Assembly: GCF_004745635.1 (NCBI RefSeq)
Contig: NZ_SRLB01000004.1
Location: forward strand, 248,001 to 312,000
Length of the DNA: 64,000 bases
Reading direction: 5' to 3'
Source of the DNA: Methylobacterium nonmethylotrophicum
GTDB taxonomy: Bacteria > Pseudomonadota > Alphaproteobacteria > Rhizobiales > Beijerinckiaceae
Each line of letters starts with the position of its first letter. The stretch's first letter is position 1. Of the stretch, positions 27,832 through 38,021 are shown in pieces. A program made the position numbers and the translations under genes. The notes under the pieces are model-generated. The model was not told the origin of the DNA. It searched no databases and was given only the letters and a program-made list of their open reading frames with translations.

Positions 27832-27955
27832 TTGGCGGAGAAACCCCGGTGCAGTATGCAGCGAAGTCATCACAGGTGAATGCCGCGAGGAACGGCCCAG
27901 CCTAGGGCCCTCGTGCCGTCCTTCCCGACGTCTCCTCCGGACGATCCCCGCCGCC

Positions 27956-28753
27956 ATGCCCGATTCCGCCCGCTACCTGCTGCACCGGCCCGAGATCCTG
28001 GAGTCGCTGCGCCGGGGCGAGGCCGCCCTCGACCGGGTGATGGGCGGGTCGGGCCGCCTCTACCCGGCCGGCCGCCTGCTGGTGGAGGCGGACAGCCCCA
28101 ACACCCAGATCTTCCGCCTGCGCAAGGGCTGGGTCGGCCGCCTGCGCACCCTGGAGGACGGGCGCAGCCAGTTCATCCTGATCTTCCTGCCGGGCGACCT
28201 CTTCGCGGTGAAGAGCCTGTTCGTCACCCACAGCCCGGACGCCGTGCAGGCCCTGTCCGAGGTCCTGGTCGAGCAGGTCGACCACCGCACCCTGCGCGAA
28301 GCCTACGAGCAGGACGCGGACCTCGCGACCCGCTGCATGTGGCAGGTGATCGAGGAGGAGCGGCGCCTGCACAACTGGGTGGTCGGGCTCGGCCGCGGCA
28401 GCGCCGACGAGCGCCTGGCGATGCTGCTGATCGACTTCCGCGGCCGCCTGATCCTGTCCGGCACGCTCCCGCCCGACGCCCTCGCGTACGAGCTGCCGAT
28501 GACCCAGGAGCAGATCGGCGACCATCTCGGCATCTCGAACGTGCACGTCAACCGGGTGCTCCGGACCCTGCGGGAGGAGGGCATCGTGACGATGCGCGGC
28601 CGGCGGGTGACGATCGGCGACCTCGACGCCCTGGTGCGCCTCGCCACGCCGCTCCTCGACAGCGCGGAGCGCGGACGGTCGGAATTCGTCGGGCCGAAGG
28701 AGGCCGGGCTTCAGAACGGCAACCCGCGAGGAAGCGACGACGATGTCCTCTGA
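27956..28753 (+). CDS. Crp/Fnr family transcriptional regulator
   Basis: A 265-residue regulator with an N-terminal cyclic-nucleotide-binding-like domain (IFRLRKGWVGRLRTLEDG and FILIFLPGDLFAV) and a C-terminal helix-turn-helix (PMTQEQIGDHLGISNVHVNRVLRTL). No N-terminal cysteine cluster is present, so it is not an oxygen-sensing Fnr; it resembles the single-cNMP-domain regulators common in Rhizobiales. The C-terminal tail after residue 235 is unusual in length. It overlaps the following small gene by 11 bases. Confidence 0.9.
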   Translation: MPDSARYLLHRPEILESLRRGEAALDRVMGGSGRLYPAGRLLVEADSPNTQIFRLRKGWVGRLRTLEDGRSQFILIFLPGDLFAVKSLFVTHSPDAVQALSEVLVEQVDHRTLREAYEQDADLATRCMWQVIEEERRLHNWVVGLGRGSADERLAMLLIDFRGRLILSGTLPPDALAYELPMTQEQIGDHLGISNVHVNRVLRTLREEGIVTMRGRRVTIGDLDALVRLATPLLDSAERGRSEFVGPKEAGLQNGNPRGSDDDVL

Positions 28754-29006
28754 CGGCAGCCCGGACCGGTACCACGCCGCTGCCGGCCAGGCGGCCCTGA
28801 TGCTGGTCGAGAGCCTGATGCTGAGCCTCGTCGAGCGCCGGGTGATCGACTCGGGCGAGCTGGTCGAGGCCGTCGAGGCCGTGATCGAGACCAAGCGCCA
28901 GCTGGCGTCCGGCGGGCGCGAGCCCGAGATCGCCCGCGAGGCCGTCGCCCTCCTGACCACCATCGCCAACAGCCTCGCGGCGACCGGTCCCGCCGCGAGG
29001 GGGTGA
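28743..29006 (+). CDS. Hypothetical helical protein, 87 aa
   Basis: A small mostly helical protein (LMLVESLMLSLVERRVI, ELVEAVEAVIETKRQLA, EAVALLTTIANSLAA) with no domain I recognise and no signal peptide. It overlaps the end of the Crp/Fnr gene by 11 bases and ends 75 bases before tupA. The overlap suggests co-expression with the regulator. Confidence 0.65.
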   Translation: MSSDGSPDRYHAAAGQAALMLVESLMLSLVERRVIDSGELVEAVEAVIETKRQLASGGREPEIAREAVALLTTIANSLAATGPAARG

Positions 29007-29081
29007 CGCGGCCGGCGCCCTCTGGCGCCGGGGCCGGGCGGTGGGGTAACGCTCGCCCGGACCTCTTCCGGAGCCTCGCCC

Positions 29082-29921
29082 GTGCCCCTCCCGCTCCCGC
29101 GCCGCCTCGCCCTGCTGGCGCTGCTCGCCCTCGCGCCGGCCCTCTCCCGGCCGGCGGCCGCGCAGGAGCGGGCGATCACGCTCGCCTCCACCACCTCGAC
29201 CGAGCAATCGGGCCTGTTCGGCCACCTGCTGCCGATCTTCCGGCGCGAGACCGGCATCGCGGTGCGGGTCGTCGCGGTCGGCACCGGCCAGGCGCTCGCC
29301 ATCGGCGCCAAGGGCGATGCCGACGCGCTCCTGGTCCACGACCGGCCCGGCGAGGACAGGTTCGTGGCCGAGGGCCACGGCCTCGACCGGCGCGACGTGA
29401 TGGCGAACGACTTCGTGATCGTCGGCCCCGCCGCCGACCCGGCCGGCATCGCGGGCGGGCGCGACGCCGCCGCGGCGTTCGCCCGCATCGCCCGCGCCCA
29501 GGCCCCCTTCGCCAGCCGCGGCGACGACAGCGGCACCCACCGCACCGAGCTGCGGCTGTGGACGAAGGCCGGCCTCGAAGCCCGCGGCATCGGCGCGAGC
29601 TATCGCGAGCTCGGCCAGGGGATGGGCCCGACGCTGAACGCGGCGGCCGCGATGGACGCCTACACGCTGACCGACCGGGCGACCTGGGCGAGCTTCAAGA
29701 ACCGGCAGACCCTCGCGATCCTGGTCCAGGGCGATCCGGCTTTGTTCAACCCCTACGGCTCGATCCTGGTGAACCCGGCCAAGACCCCGCAGATCCGGGC
29801 CGCCGACGCCAGGATCTGGCACGAATGGCTGACCTCCGAGCGCGGCCGGGCGGCGATCGCCTCGTTCAAGGTCGCCGGCGAGCAGCTCTTCTTCCCGACC
29901 GGGACGATGCCGAGCCAGTAG
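29082..29921 (+). CDS. tupA: Tungstate-binding protein (TupA-like)
   Basis: A 279-residue periplasmic binding protein with a signal peptide (LALLALLALAPALSRPAAAQ). Family signature segments follow: ITLASTTSTEQSGLFGHLLP, GTGQALAIGAKGDADALLVH and later FASRGDDSGTHRTEL, with EWLTSERGRAAIASFK near the end; these are diagnostic for TupA. It would deliver tungstate to the TupB permease encoded at 22.4 kb; the two genes are separated by unrelated genes. GTG start. No ATPase gene adjoins it. Confidence 0.9.
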   Translation: MPLPLPRRLALLALLALAPALSRPAAAQERAITLASTTSTEQSGLFGHLLPIFRRETGIAVRVVAVGTGQALAIGAKGDADALLVHDRPGEDRFVAEGHGLDRRDVMANDFVIVGPAADPAGIAGGRDAAAAFARIARAQAPFASRGDDSGTHRTELRLWTKAGLEARGIGASYRELGQGMGPTLNAAAAMDAYTLTDRATWASFKNRQTLAILVQGDPALFNPYGSILVNPAKTPQIRAADARIWHEWLTSERGRAAIASFKVAGEQLFFPTGTMPSQ

Positions 29922-30041
29922 CGGCATCTCGTCCGGCCGATCGAGCGACGGTCGTCACAGGGTGGGACCTTGCGGCGGCGGCATCCTCCAGGCCGGTGTC
30001 CCGATCCGGTGGAGGGACCGGCGCGTCGACGCAACGCCCCC

Positions 30042-30848
30042 TCACACCGCCGAAGCCAGCACGTACCGCTCGATCGCCTCCGCGAACCCGTCCGCCTCGT
30101 TGGTCCCCGTCACGACGCTGGCGGCCCGCTTCACCGCGTCGCCCGCATTGCCCATCGCGATCGACAGGCCGGCGCGGGCGAACATCGCGGTGTCGTTGGC
30201 CATGTCGCCGAGCACCGCGACCTCGCCGAGCGGGATGCCGCGCTCGCCGGCGATGCGGGCGACGAAGTGGCCCTTGTCGACGTGGGGCGGGGTGACGTCG
30301 AGGTAGTAGGCCTGGGAGCGGTGGACCGCGGCGCCCTCGCCGATCTCCTCGGCCAGGCGCGGCTCCAGATCGGCCAGCCGGGCATGGTCGCGGGAGACGC
30401 CGACGAGCTTGGCGGCGCGGGCGAGATAAGGCGCGAGGTCCGGCACCACCCGGGCGTCGGCCTGGAGGGTGCGGCGCTCGAGGTCGGTGTAGGGGCCGTC
30501 CGGGTCGGTGAGGAGCCAGGCGCCGTCGGCGAAGACCCAGAGGTCGATGCCGGCTCGCGCGAACCGCGCGGCGGCCATGCGGGCCGCCGCCTCGGGGATC
30601 AGGGTCTCGTCGATCACCGAGAGGTCTGGCGCGACGACGGTCGAGCCGTTGAAGGCGCCCATCGGCAGGGTGAGACCGAGGGGCTCGATCAGGGGCCGCA
30701 ACCCGATCGGCGGGCGGCTTGAGGCCACCGTGAAGGCGATGCCGCGGGCGCGCAAGCCCGCCACGGCCCCGATCGCCCGCTTCGTCAGCTGCTTGTCGCC
30801 GGTGACCAGGGTGCCGTCGACGTCGGTGACCACGAGGGCGATGGGCAA
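30042..30848 (-). CDS. HAD-superfamily hydrolase, Cof-type
   Basis: A 268-residue HAD phosphatase with a type IIB cap. Motif I is VVTDVDGTLV (Asp9, Asp11), motif II is in FTVASSRPP, and motif IV is GEVAVLGDMANDTAMF. Cof-type enzymes dephosphorylate sugar phosphates or flavin/pyridoxal intermediates; the substrate is not readable. It starts 12 bases after the alpha/beta-hydrolase gene and is likely in that operon. Confidence 0.9.
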   Translation of the reverse strand: MPIALVVTDVDGTLVTGDKQLTKRAIGAVAGLRARGIAFTVASSRPPIGLRPLIEPLGLTLPMGAFNGSTVVAPDLSVIDETLIPEAAARMAAARFARAGIDLWVFADGAWLLTDPDGPYTDLERRTLQADARVVPDLAPYLARAAKLVGVSRDHARLADLEPRLAEEIGEGAAVHRSQAYYLDVTPPHVDKGHFVARIAGERGIPLGEVAVLGDMANDTAMFARAGLSIAMGNAGDAVKRAASVVTGTNEADGFAEAIERYVLASAV

Positions 30849-30860
30849 GGGGCGGGCTCC

Positions 30861-32123
30861 TCAGATCTCGCGGTGCACCGGCACCGGCTCGGGCGGCGTT
30901 TCCGGCCGCAGCGGGACGATCGCGGGGGCGAGCACCCGCTCGCGCAGGGGTTGAGGCCCCAGCGTCAGGGCGAAGAAGTCGTACTCGCCAGGCAGGTCGT
31001 TGGCCATCAGGAACTGGAAGTGCATCCGGAACGGCCGGAACGAGATCCGGCGATACACGTCCGGGTCGATGATCTCGCGAAACCGCGTCGAGCGGATGAG
31101 CGGGTTGCGCACCGGGCCGGCCGGCGCTTCGCCGAGGTCGAGGGCGGGGTTGAAGCCCGGGAAGTTCATCCAGTCCTGGGGCGCCTGGTAGTCGGCCCAG
31201 ACCAGCCGGTCGCTGGCGACGAGGCGCATCACGTCCGCCCGCACCCGGCGCGCCCGCGGGTTGATGGTGACCAGCGGCAGCCCGGCCCCGAGGGTCAGGA
31301 GCGAGAGCGACGGCGTCTCCGGCAGATCCTTGGCCAGCACGCGCGCGGCGACCTCGGCGGCGGTGAGCCCGCCCGAGGAATGGCCGACGATCAGCACCTC
31401 GTCGACGCCGCCGGCCTCGAGCCGGTCGGCGACGTGGTCGGCGAACAGCGCCAGGCGGGCCTCGTAGTCCGGGCGCCAGCCGTTGCTGTGCTGCCAGTTG
31501 AACACCCAGTCGTTGATGAGCTGGCGCAGGAAGATGCGGTCGAGGAGCGGGGTGGCGGCCAGAACCAGGCCGATCCCGGCGAGCGCCCCGAGGCCGCCGG
31601 CGGCGAGGCCCGGCAGCCATCCGGCCAGCAGCCGGGCGACCCCGGTTCCGAGCAGCGCCGCGAGCGCGCCCAGGATCACCGTCATGCCGAACGGGTACAG
31701 GATGACGTTGCCGTACTTCCAGTTGAGGCCGTAGAGCCGGAAGATCTTGGCGGTCGCGACGCTGTGCAGGATGCCGGCGGTCAGGAGCGCCATCGAGGCG
31801 ATCAGCGGCCGGCGGAAATCCGCCCGCACCAGGTCGTCCCAGAGCAGCACCTCGTAGGTGGTGTGGGTCTCGGTGCCGGCGCGGCCGGTCTCGACGGTCC
31901 AGGTCTGCACCAGGCCGTCGGGCCGGGTCTCGGCCCGGGTGATCGCCCGCTTGGCGAGATCGAAGCGCTTGGCATAGCGGGTGAACTCGCGGGAAAAGAG
32001 CGCCCGGTAGCGCTTGCCGGCCTCCGGATCGTAGCCCGGCAGGTAGACGACGTGGCGACGCCGCACCGGCCCGGGGGGCTGAGGCGCGCCGTCGGGCGGG
32101 TTGAAGCCGATCTGTCTGGTCAT
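30861..32123 (-). CDS. Alpha/beta-hydrolase-like protein with central membrane segments
   Basis: A 420-residue protein. The nucleophile elbow VLIVGHSSGGLTAAE gives the GxSxG serine near residue 240, and the opening VRRRHVVYLPGYDPEAG places the oxyanion-hole region. Between them are two or three hydrophobic segments (GMTVILGALAALLGTGVARLL and the GGLGALAGIGLVLAATPLL stretch) that would anchor it in the membrane. It resembles uncharacterised lipase-like proteins of Rhizobiales. ATG at 32123 (MTRQIGF) is used. It precedes the HAD gene by 12 bases. Confidence 0.7.
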   Translation of the reverse strand: MTRQIGFNPPDGAPQPPGPVRRRHVVYLPGYDPEAGKRYRALFSREFTRYAKRFDLAKRAITRAETRPDGLVQTWTVETGRAGTETHTTYEVLLWDDLVRADFRRPLIASMALLTAGILHSVATAKIFRLYGLNWKYGNVILYPFGMTVILGALAALLGTGVARLLAGWLPGLAAGGLGALAGIGLVLAATPLLDRIFLRQLINDWVFNWQHSNGWRPDYEARLALFADHVADRLEAGGVDEVLIVGHSSGGLTAAEVAARVLAKDLPETPSLSLLTLGAGLPLVTINPRARRVRADVMRLVASDRLVWADYQAPQDWMNFPGFNPALDLGEAPAGPVRNPLIRSTRFREIIDPDVYRRISFRPFRMHFQFLMANDLPGEYDFFALTLGPQPLRERVLAPAIVPLRPETPPEPVPVHREI

Positions 32124-32354
32124 CTCCACCCTGTCATCCGCGTCGCACCACCATGCCATGCCATCCTGAGGCCGCGATTTCGTAACCTTTGTCGTGCCTC
32201 TGGCCGGCACCACGAGGAAGGCCCGACCCTGTGTCTAACGGGGAAGGCGCCGCCGGGGGAGGGCTCCTGAAGCCACTGTGACCCGAGGGCCACGGACAGG
32301 GGCCCCCGACTCGGCTACGGACCACTCTCAAGCGAAGGACGAGCAATCTCCCTG

Positions 32355-33524
32355 ATGCGCGCACTCCCGATCGCCCTCTGCACCGCGCTCGCGGTCTCGG
32401 GCTGCTCCAGCTTCCTGCCTGCCGCCGGTCCGACGGCGAGCGCGGTGGAGAAGGGCGCCGACGTGGCGACCGACCAGGGCCTGCTCGCCCGCTACGAGAT
32501 CGTCGACGTGGATGCGGCCGTGGTGGAGGCCCTGCGCGGCCGTCCCCTCGACAGCCTGCTCGCCTCGTTCGGCGACCGCCGCCCCTCCGTCGAGCCGGTG
32601 ATCGGCGTCGGCGATACCGTGGCGGTGACCATCTACGAGGCCAGCACCGGCGGCCTGTTCTCCGGCTCCCTGTCGATCGACCGGTTCTCCTCCGGCTCGA
32701 AATCGGCCACCATCCCGCCCCAGATCGTCACCCGCGACGGCGCCATTACGGTGCCGTATGCGGGCCGGATCCAGGTGGCGGGCAAGCGCGTCCAGGACGT
32801 GCAGGCGCAGATCGAGCAGGAACTCGCCGGCAAGGCGATCGAGCCGCAGGTGATCGTCACCGTGGTGCAGCCGACCAGCACAGCCGTGACGGTGACCGGC
32901 GAGGTGACGGCGGGCGCCCGCCTGCCGCTCTCCACCAAGGGCGACCGGCTGCTCGACGTGGTCGCGTCCGCCGGCGGCGTGCGCGCACCGGTATCCGAGA
33001 CCTTCGTGCGGCTCTCCCGCGGCTCGACCACCGCGACGGTGCCGCTCACCGCAATCGTCTCGAACCCGCGCGAGAACATCTTCCTGCGCCCGGGCGACAC
33101 CCTCACCCTGGTGCGCGACCCCCAGACCTTCCTGGCCGTCGGGGCGCTGGGCGTGCAGTCCGAGATCCCGTTCTCGGCCGAGGGCATCACGCTCGCCCAG
33201 GCGCTCGCCAAGGCCCGGGGCCTGTCCGACTTCCAGGCCGACCCGGCCGGCGTGTTCCTGTTCCGGTTCGAGCCCGCCTCGGTGGTGCGCCGCCTGCGGC
33301 CGACGAGCCCGCTCCTCTCCTCGACCTTCGTGCCGGTGGTCTACCGCATCAACATGCGCGATCCCAACAGCCTGTTCGTCTCCCAGGCGTTCCGGATGCG
33401 CAACCGCGACCTCGTCTACGTCTCGAACGCGCCGTTCACCGAGGTCCAGAAGGTGCTCGGCGTGTTCTCGACCATCACCGCGCCGGTCTCGGCCGGCGCC
33501 TCGGTCTATTCGGGCGTGCGCTGA
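32355..33524 (+). CDS. Polysaccharide export lipoprotein (Wza-like)
   Basis: A 389-residue outer-membrane polysaccharide export protein. The N-terminal lipobox is AVSGC (Cys17). A Poly_export domain follows (IGVGDTVAVTIYEAS and ITVPYAGRIQVAGKRV), then SLBB-type repeats (VTVTGEVTAGARLPL and ENIFLRPGDTLTLV). It would form the outer-membrane channel for a capsule or exopolysaccharide. No chain-length regulator or synthesis genes are next to it. The 231-base upstream gap likely holds its promoter; I cannot place it. Confidence 0.93.
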   Translation: MRALPIALCTALAVSGCSSFLPAAGPTASAVEKGADVATDQGLLARYEIVDVDAAVVEALRGRPLDSLLASFGDRRPSVEPVIGVGDTVAVTIYEASTGGLFSGSLSIDRFSSGSKSATIPPQIVTRDGAITVPYAGRIQVAGKRVQDVQAQIEQELAGKAIEPQVIVTVVQPTSTAVTVTGEVTAGARLPLSTKGDRLLDVVASAGGVRAPVSETFVRLSRGSTTATVPLTAIVSNPRENIFLRPGDTLTLVRDPQTFLAVGALGVQSEIPFSAEGITLAQALAKARGLSDFQADPAGVFLFRFEPASVVRRLRPTSPLLSSTFVPVVYRINMRDPNSLFVSQAFRMRNRDLVYVSNAPFTEVQKVLGVFSTITAPVSAGASVYSGVR

Positions 33525-33576
33525 CCTTCGGCAGCGCAGGGCGCCCAGGCGGGCGCCGCGGCGCCCGCCCGTCGCC

Positions 33577-34545
33577 TCAAGGCGTCACCACCCGCACCGG
33601 CGCCCCCCGGCGCCAGGCCGCGATCGCCTCGACGGTATCCTCGTAGAACATCCGGAAGGTGCTTTGCGTGACGTAGCCGAGATGCGGCGTCAGCACGGCG
33701 TTGGGTAGGCCGCGCAGGGGATGGTCGGCGGGCAGGGGCTCCCGGTCGAACACGTCGAGACCCGCCCGGATGCGGCCTTGGCTCAAGGCCGCGACCAGGG
33801 CCGCCTCGTCGACGAGGGGCCCGCGGGAGGTGTTGATCAGGATCGCGCCCGGCCGCATCCGGGCGATCTCGGCCACACCCACGATCCCGCGGGTCGAGGG
33901 CGCCAGCACCATGTGCAGGCTGACGACGTCGCTCTCCGAGAACAAGGCCTCGCGGGTCACCAGCGCCGCGCCGCCGGCCTCGGCCCGCTCCGCCGTGAGG
34001 TTCGGGCTCCAGGCCACCGGCCTCATCCCGAGCGCCCGGCCGACCGCCGCCACCCGGGCGCCGATGCGCCCGAGGCCGAGGAGCCCGAGGGTGCGGCCTT
34101 CCAGGCCCTCGCCCACGCTCTCCTGCCAGCGCCCGCCCGCCATGTTGGCGAATTCCCGCGGCAGGTTGCGGGCGCAGGCCAGCATCAGCGCGATCGTCAG
34201 CTCGGCGGTGGCGATGCCGCCCTCGCCGTTGCGGGTGTTGCACACCGTGATGCCGCGGGCCGTCAGCGCCGCCACGTCGACGGAGGGGTTGCGCCCGCCG
34301 GTGAACACGACGAGGCGCAGGGCCGGCAGGTCCGCGATCAGCGCGGCATCGAGGGGCATGCGCTCGCGCATCAGGCAGAGCACGGAATAGGGCGCGAGCC
34401 GCGCCGCGGCCTGCGCCCGCGGCACCGGCTCGCGGAAGAAGTCCACCGCGACCCCCGCACCGAGGCTGCCCCAGTCGGCCAGCTCCGCGGCCACGCCCTG
34501 GTAATCGTCGAGCACCGCGATCCGGATGCCGTCCGTCCGATTCAT
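33577..34545 (-). CDS. D-2-hydroxyacid dehydrogenase family protein
   Basis: A 322-residue NAD(P)-dependent enzyme of the 2-hydroxyacid dehydrogenase family. The cofactor loop is LGLLGLGRIGARVAAVGRALG, and active-site segments are ILINTSRGPLVDEAALV (Arg), DVFDREPLP (Glu) and LTPHLGYVT (His). It reduces or oxidises a 2-keto/2-hydroxy acid not identifiable from sequence; it is not serA, being shorter and lacking the ACT domain. ATG at 34545 has GGGAGGATC upstream. Confidence 0.9.
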   Translation of the reverse strand: MNRTDGIRIAVLDDYQGVAAELADWGSLGAGVAVDFFREPVPRAQAAARLAPYSVLCLMRERMPLDAALIADLPALRLVVFTGGRNPSVDVAALTARGITVCNTRNGEGGIATAELTIALMLACARNLPREFANMAGGRWQESVGEGLEGRTLGLLGLGRIGARVAAVGRALGMRPVAWSPNLTAERAEAGGAALVTREALFSESDVVSLHMVLAPSTRGIVGVAEIARMRPGAILINTSRGPLVDEAALVAALSQGRIRAGLDVFDREPLPADHPLRGLPNAVLTPHLGYVTQSTFRMFYEDTVEAIAAWRRGAPVRVVTP

Positions 34546-34834
34546 CCCGAGATCCTCCCGAAACCGTCGATATTCCGCCCCCGGATGCAATATCCGGCGC
34601 CGGACGGGCGTTCCAGCCGGGGCGTCCGTGCTATGATCGCTGCCGCACCCTGACGCGCCGCGTCCCCCTTACGCGCCGCGGCCCCCTTGCGCTCCTCCGG
34701 GCTCGCGCCCGATACAGCGGCGCCCTCGCGGGTCCGCGCGGACAGGGGGCCTCGGCCGTGCTAAGCGGCCGGGACGCGGCAGGAACGATGGTGCCGGAGG
34801 ACGGAGTGGTTCGAAGCATGCGGGAGCGCCGGGG

Positions 34835-35944
34835 ATGACGCGCACCAGGGCCGTCGCCGCCCTGTGGCTGGCGATCGCAGCGCTGCTGACCGGGACGGTG
34901 GCCGCCCGCGCCGACGTGACCGTCGGGGTCGCGGTGCCGCGCACCGGCGCCGTCGCCGGCATCGGCGAGCAGGTGCTCCAGGGCGTGCAGGCCGCGGTCC
35001 GGGACGCCAATGCCCGCGGCGGAATCGCCGGCGAGCCGATCGTCCTCGACGTGCAGGACGATGCCTGCGACCCCGGCCAGGCGATGGCGGTGGCCGAGCG
35101 GTTCGTGCGCGCCGGCATCCGGCTGGTGATCGGCCATGTCTGCTCGAGCGCCTCGCTCGCCGCCTCCGACGTCTACGCGGCGGCCGGTGCGGTGATGATC
35201 AGCCCGGCCTCCAACGCCGCGCGCCTGACCGATCGCGGCCTGCCGACCATCTTCCGGGTCTCCGGCCGCGAGGACGACCAGGGCCGGCTCTCGGCCACGA
35301 TCCTGGCCGAGCGCTTCCGGGACAAGAAGATCGCGATCCTGTACGACGACACCCCGTTGTCGCGGAACCTCGCTGAGTCGACCAAGGCCAACCTCAACAA
35401 GATCGGCCAGAACGAGACCCTCTTCGCCGCCATCGTCCCGGGCCAGAGCGACGATGCGGCGCTCATCAAGCGCCTGCAGGGGGCGGGGATCGAGGTGGTC
35501 TATTACGGCGGCCACTACCAGGAGATGGGCAAGCTGGTGCGCAAGGCGGCCGAGCAGGGCTACCGCCCGCAATGGTTCGGCACCTCCGGCATCGCCACCC
35601 GCGAGTTCGGGGTGCTGGCGGGTCCGGCGAGCGACGGCGTGCTGATGACGTTCAATCCGGACCTGCGCCGCAAGCCGGAGGCCGCCGCCGCCGTGAAGGC
35701 GCTGCAGGCCGACGGGATCGACCCCGCCGGCTTCACCCTCTACGGCTACGCGGCTCTCCAGGCCCTGGCCGAGGCCGGCAACTTCGCCAAGTCCACCGAC
35801 CCGAAGGCGGTCGCCGAGACCCTGCACGCCGAGCGGTTCAACCTGGTGCTCGGCAATGTCGGCTTCGACCAGAAGGGCGACGTGACGGCCCCTGGCTACG
35901 TGCTCTATGTCTGGCGCGACGGCGCGTTCAGCTACGCGAATTGA
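34835..35944 (+). CDS. Branched-chain-amino-acid-type ABC transporter substrate-binding protein
   Basis: A 369-residue LivK/LivJ-like periplasmic binding protein with a signal peptide (ALWLAIAALLTGTVAARA). Family segments: VTVGVAVPRTGAVAGIGEQ, GDACDPGQAM-like DDACDPGQAMAVAERFV, HVCSSASLAASDVYAAAG and MISPASNAARL, with YYGGHYQEMGKLVRKA near the middle. The ligand cleft Ser/Thr residues are conserved, so it probably binds an amino acid such as leucine or a related acid. It is not linked in an operon to the liv genes 1.2 kb further on, which carry their own binding protein. Confidence 0.9.
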   Translation: MTRTRAVAALWLAIAALLTGTVAARADVTVGVAVPRTGAVAGIGEQVLQGVQAAVRDANARGGIAGEPIVLDVQDDACDPGQAMAVAERFVRAGIRLVIGHVCSSASLAASDVYAAAGAVMISPASNAARLTDRGLPTIFRVSGREDDQGRLSATILAERFRDKKIAILYDDTPLSRNLAESTKANLNKIGQNETLFAAIVPGQSDDAALIKRLQGAGIEVVYYGGHYQEMGKLVRKAAEQGYRPQWFGTSGIATREFGVLAGPASDGVLMTFNPDLRRKPEAAAAVKALQADGIDPAGFTLYGYAALQALAEAGNFAKSTDPKAVAETLHAERFNLVLGNVGFDQKGDVTAPGYVLYVWRDGAFSYAN

Positions 35945-35986
35945 GATCCTGCGCCGAAGGGCCGGGCGACCCGGACGCCGTCCGGA

Positions 35987-36826
35987 CTAGAGATCGAGGG
36001 GGAGGATCCCCTCCGCGACCGTGAGGGTGCGCCCGCCGATCCAGTCGGCGCCGTCGTAATCGACGAAGATCCGGCCCCGCCGGCCGAGCTTCGTGCCCTG
36101 CGCGGCGACGTAGGGACCGGTCGCGCGGCCGGTCTCCCGCAGCCAGGCAGCCACCGCCGCGTTGAAGCTGCCGGTCACCGGATCCTCGATCAGCGCGCCG
36201 GTGCCGTCGCTGAACAGCGTGCGGATCTCCCAGGCGACCTCGGAGCCCGGAGCATGGGCGCCGACGAGGCCGATATCGATCCGGCCCTCGTGGCGTCGGA
36301 CCGGCTCGACCGCCAGCACCTCTTCGGCCGAGGCCAGCATCACCCCGACCCAGCCGGGACCGTTATCGGCCCAGCGCGCCTCGACGATCGTGTCGGGGGC
36401 GATCCGCAGCACCGACACGACGTCCCGCATCGTCGCCGCGTCCACCGGACCCTCGCGCAGGAGCGGCGGGCCTGCGAAGGCGAGGCGGTCCCCGTCCTGT
36501 CGGATCGGCACCAGGCCGGCGCCGCATTCCTGCACGATGCGCCCCGGCCGCCGCGGCCTGCCGCCCGAGCCGAGCCACGCATGGCAGGCGCCGAGCGTCG
36601 GGTGGCCGGCGAAGGGCAGTTCGTGCGCGAGGGTGAAGATGCGCGCCCGGTAATCGGCGTCCGGATTCGTCGGCGGCAGCAGGAACACCGTCTCCGACAG
36701 GTTGAACCAGCGCGCCATCGTCTGCATCGTGGCGGTGTCGGGCTCGGCCCCGCTCACCACCGCGAGCGGATTGCCGGTGAAGGCACCGTCGTGAAAGACG
36801 TCGATCAGGGAGAAGCGGGCATTCAT
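35987..36826 (-). CDS. PhzF family isomerase-like protein
   Basis: A 279-residue PhzF-fold protein. Signature features: FSLIDVFHDGAFTGNPLAVV at the start, SETVFLLPPTNPDADYRARIFTLAHELPFAGHPTLGACH in pieces through residues 45-85, and VTGSFNAAVAAWL near the C-terminus. The Glu of SETVF is the catalytic acid/base of PhzF-type proton-shifting enzymes. Most PhzF homologues outside phenazine producers have unknown substrates. ATG at 36826 is chosen from homology. It stands alone next to the ABC binding protein. Confidence 0.92.
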   Translation of the reverse strand: MNARFSLIDVFHDGAFTGNPLAVVSGAEPDTATMQTMARWFNLSETVFLLPPTNPDADYRARIFTLAHELPFAGHPTLGACHAWLGSGGRPRRPGRIVQECGAGLVPIRQDGDRLAFAGPPLLREGPVDAATMRDVVSVLRIAPDTIVEARWADNGPGWVGVMLASAEEVLAVEPVRRHEGRIDIGLVGAHAPGSEVAWEIRTLFSDGTGALIEDPVTGSFNAAVAAWLRETGRATGPYVAAQGTKLGRRGRIFVDYDGADWIGGRTLTVAEGILPLDL

Positions 36827-37094
36827 GCGGGGGCTCCGGTCTGCGGGTGCCGCTGGAGGCCTGTCTGCCTGATTCGTCCGCCTCCCCCCACCCGCGACCC
36901 CATCCCCGAGGAGACCGGTGGGCAGCCCTGGTGGGACGTCGTTCGATGTCGCCGTGGCTCGATGCAAGCCGAAACGGGGCTCCCTGGGGGAATCTCCGCG
37001 ACGTCCCGGGTTCTCGGCTTCGGCGGCCCCTGGGGTGACAGCGAGAGACGTCGATGGGCGTGCTGCCGGGCGCACGCCCACGGCCGAGGCCTCC

Positions 37095-37931
<837 letters not shown>

Positions 37932-37966
37932 CGGGCGGCTTTCGTTGAGCGAATTGCGACGTCGAA

Positions 37967-37990
37967 CCCTCCCCCGCAGAGGGGGGAGGG
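37967..37990. other. GC hairpin between livK and livF
   Basis: CCCTCCCCC, loop GCAGA, then GGGGGGAGGG in the 90-base gap between the livK stop and the livF start. It may slow polymerase or stabilise the upstream mRNA; no T-tract follows, so it is not clearly a terminator. Confidence 0.45.
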
Positions 37991-38021
37991 GTACGGGCGG
38001 GTCACCCGTTGGGCCTGAGCC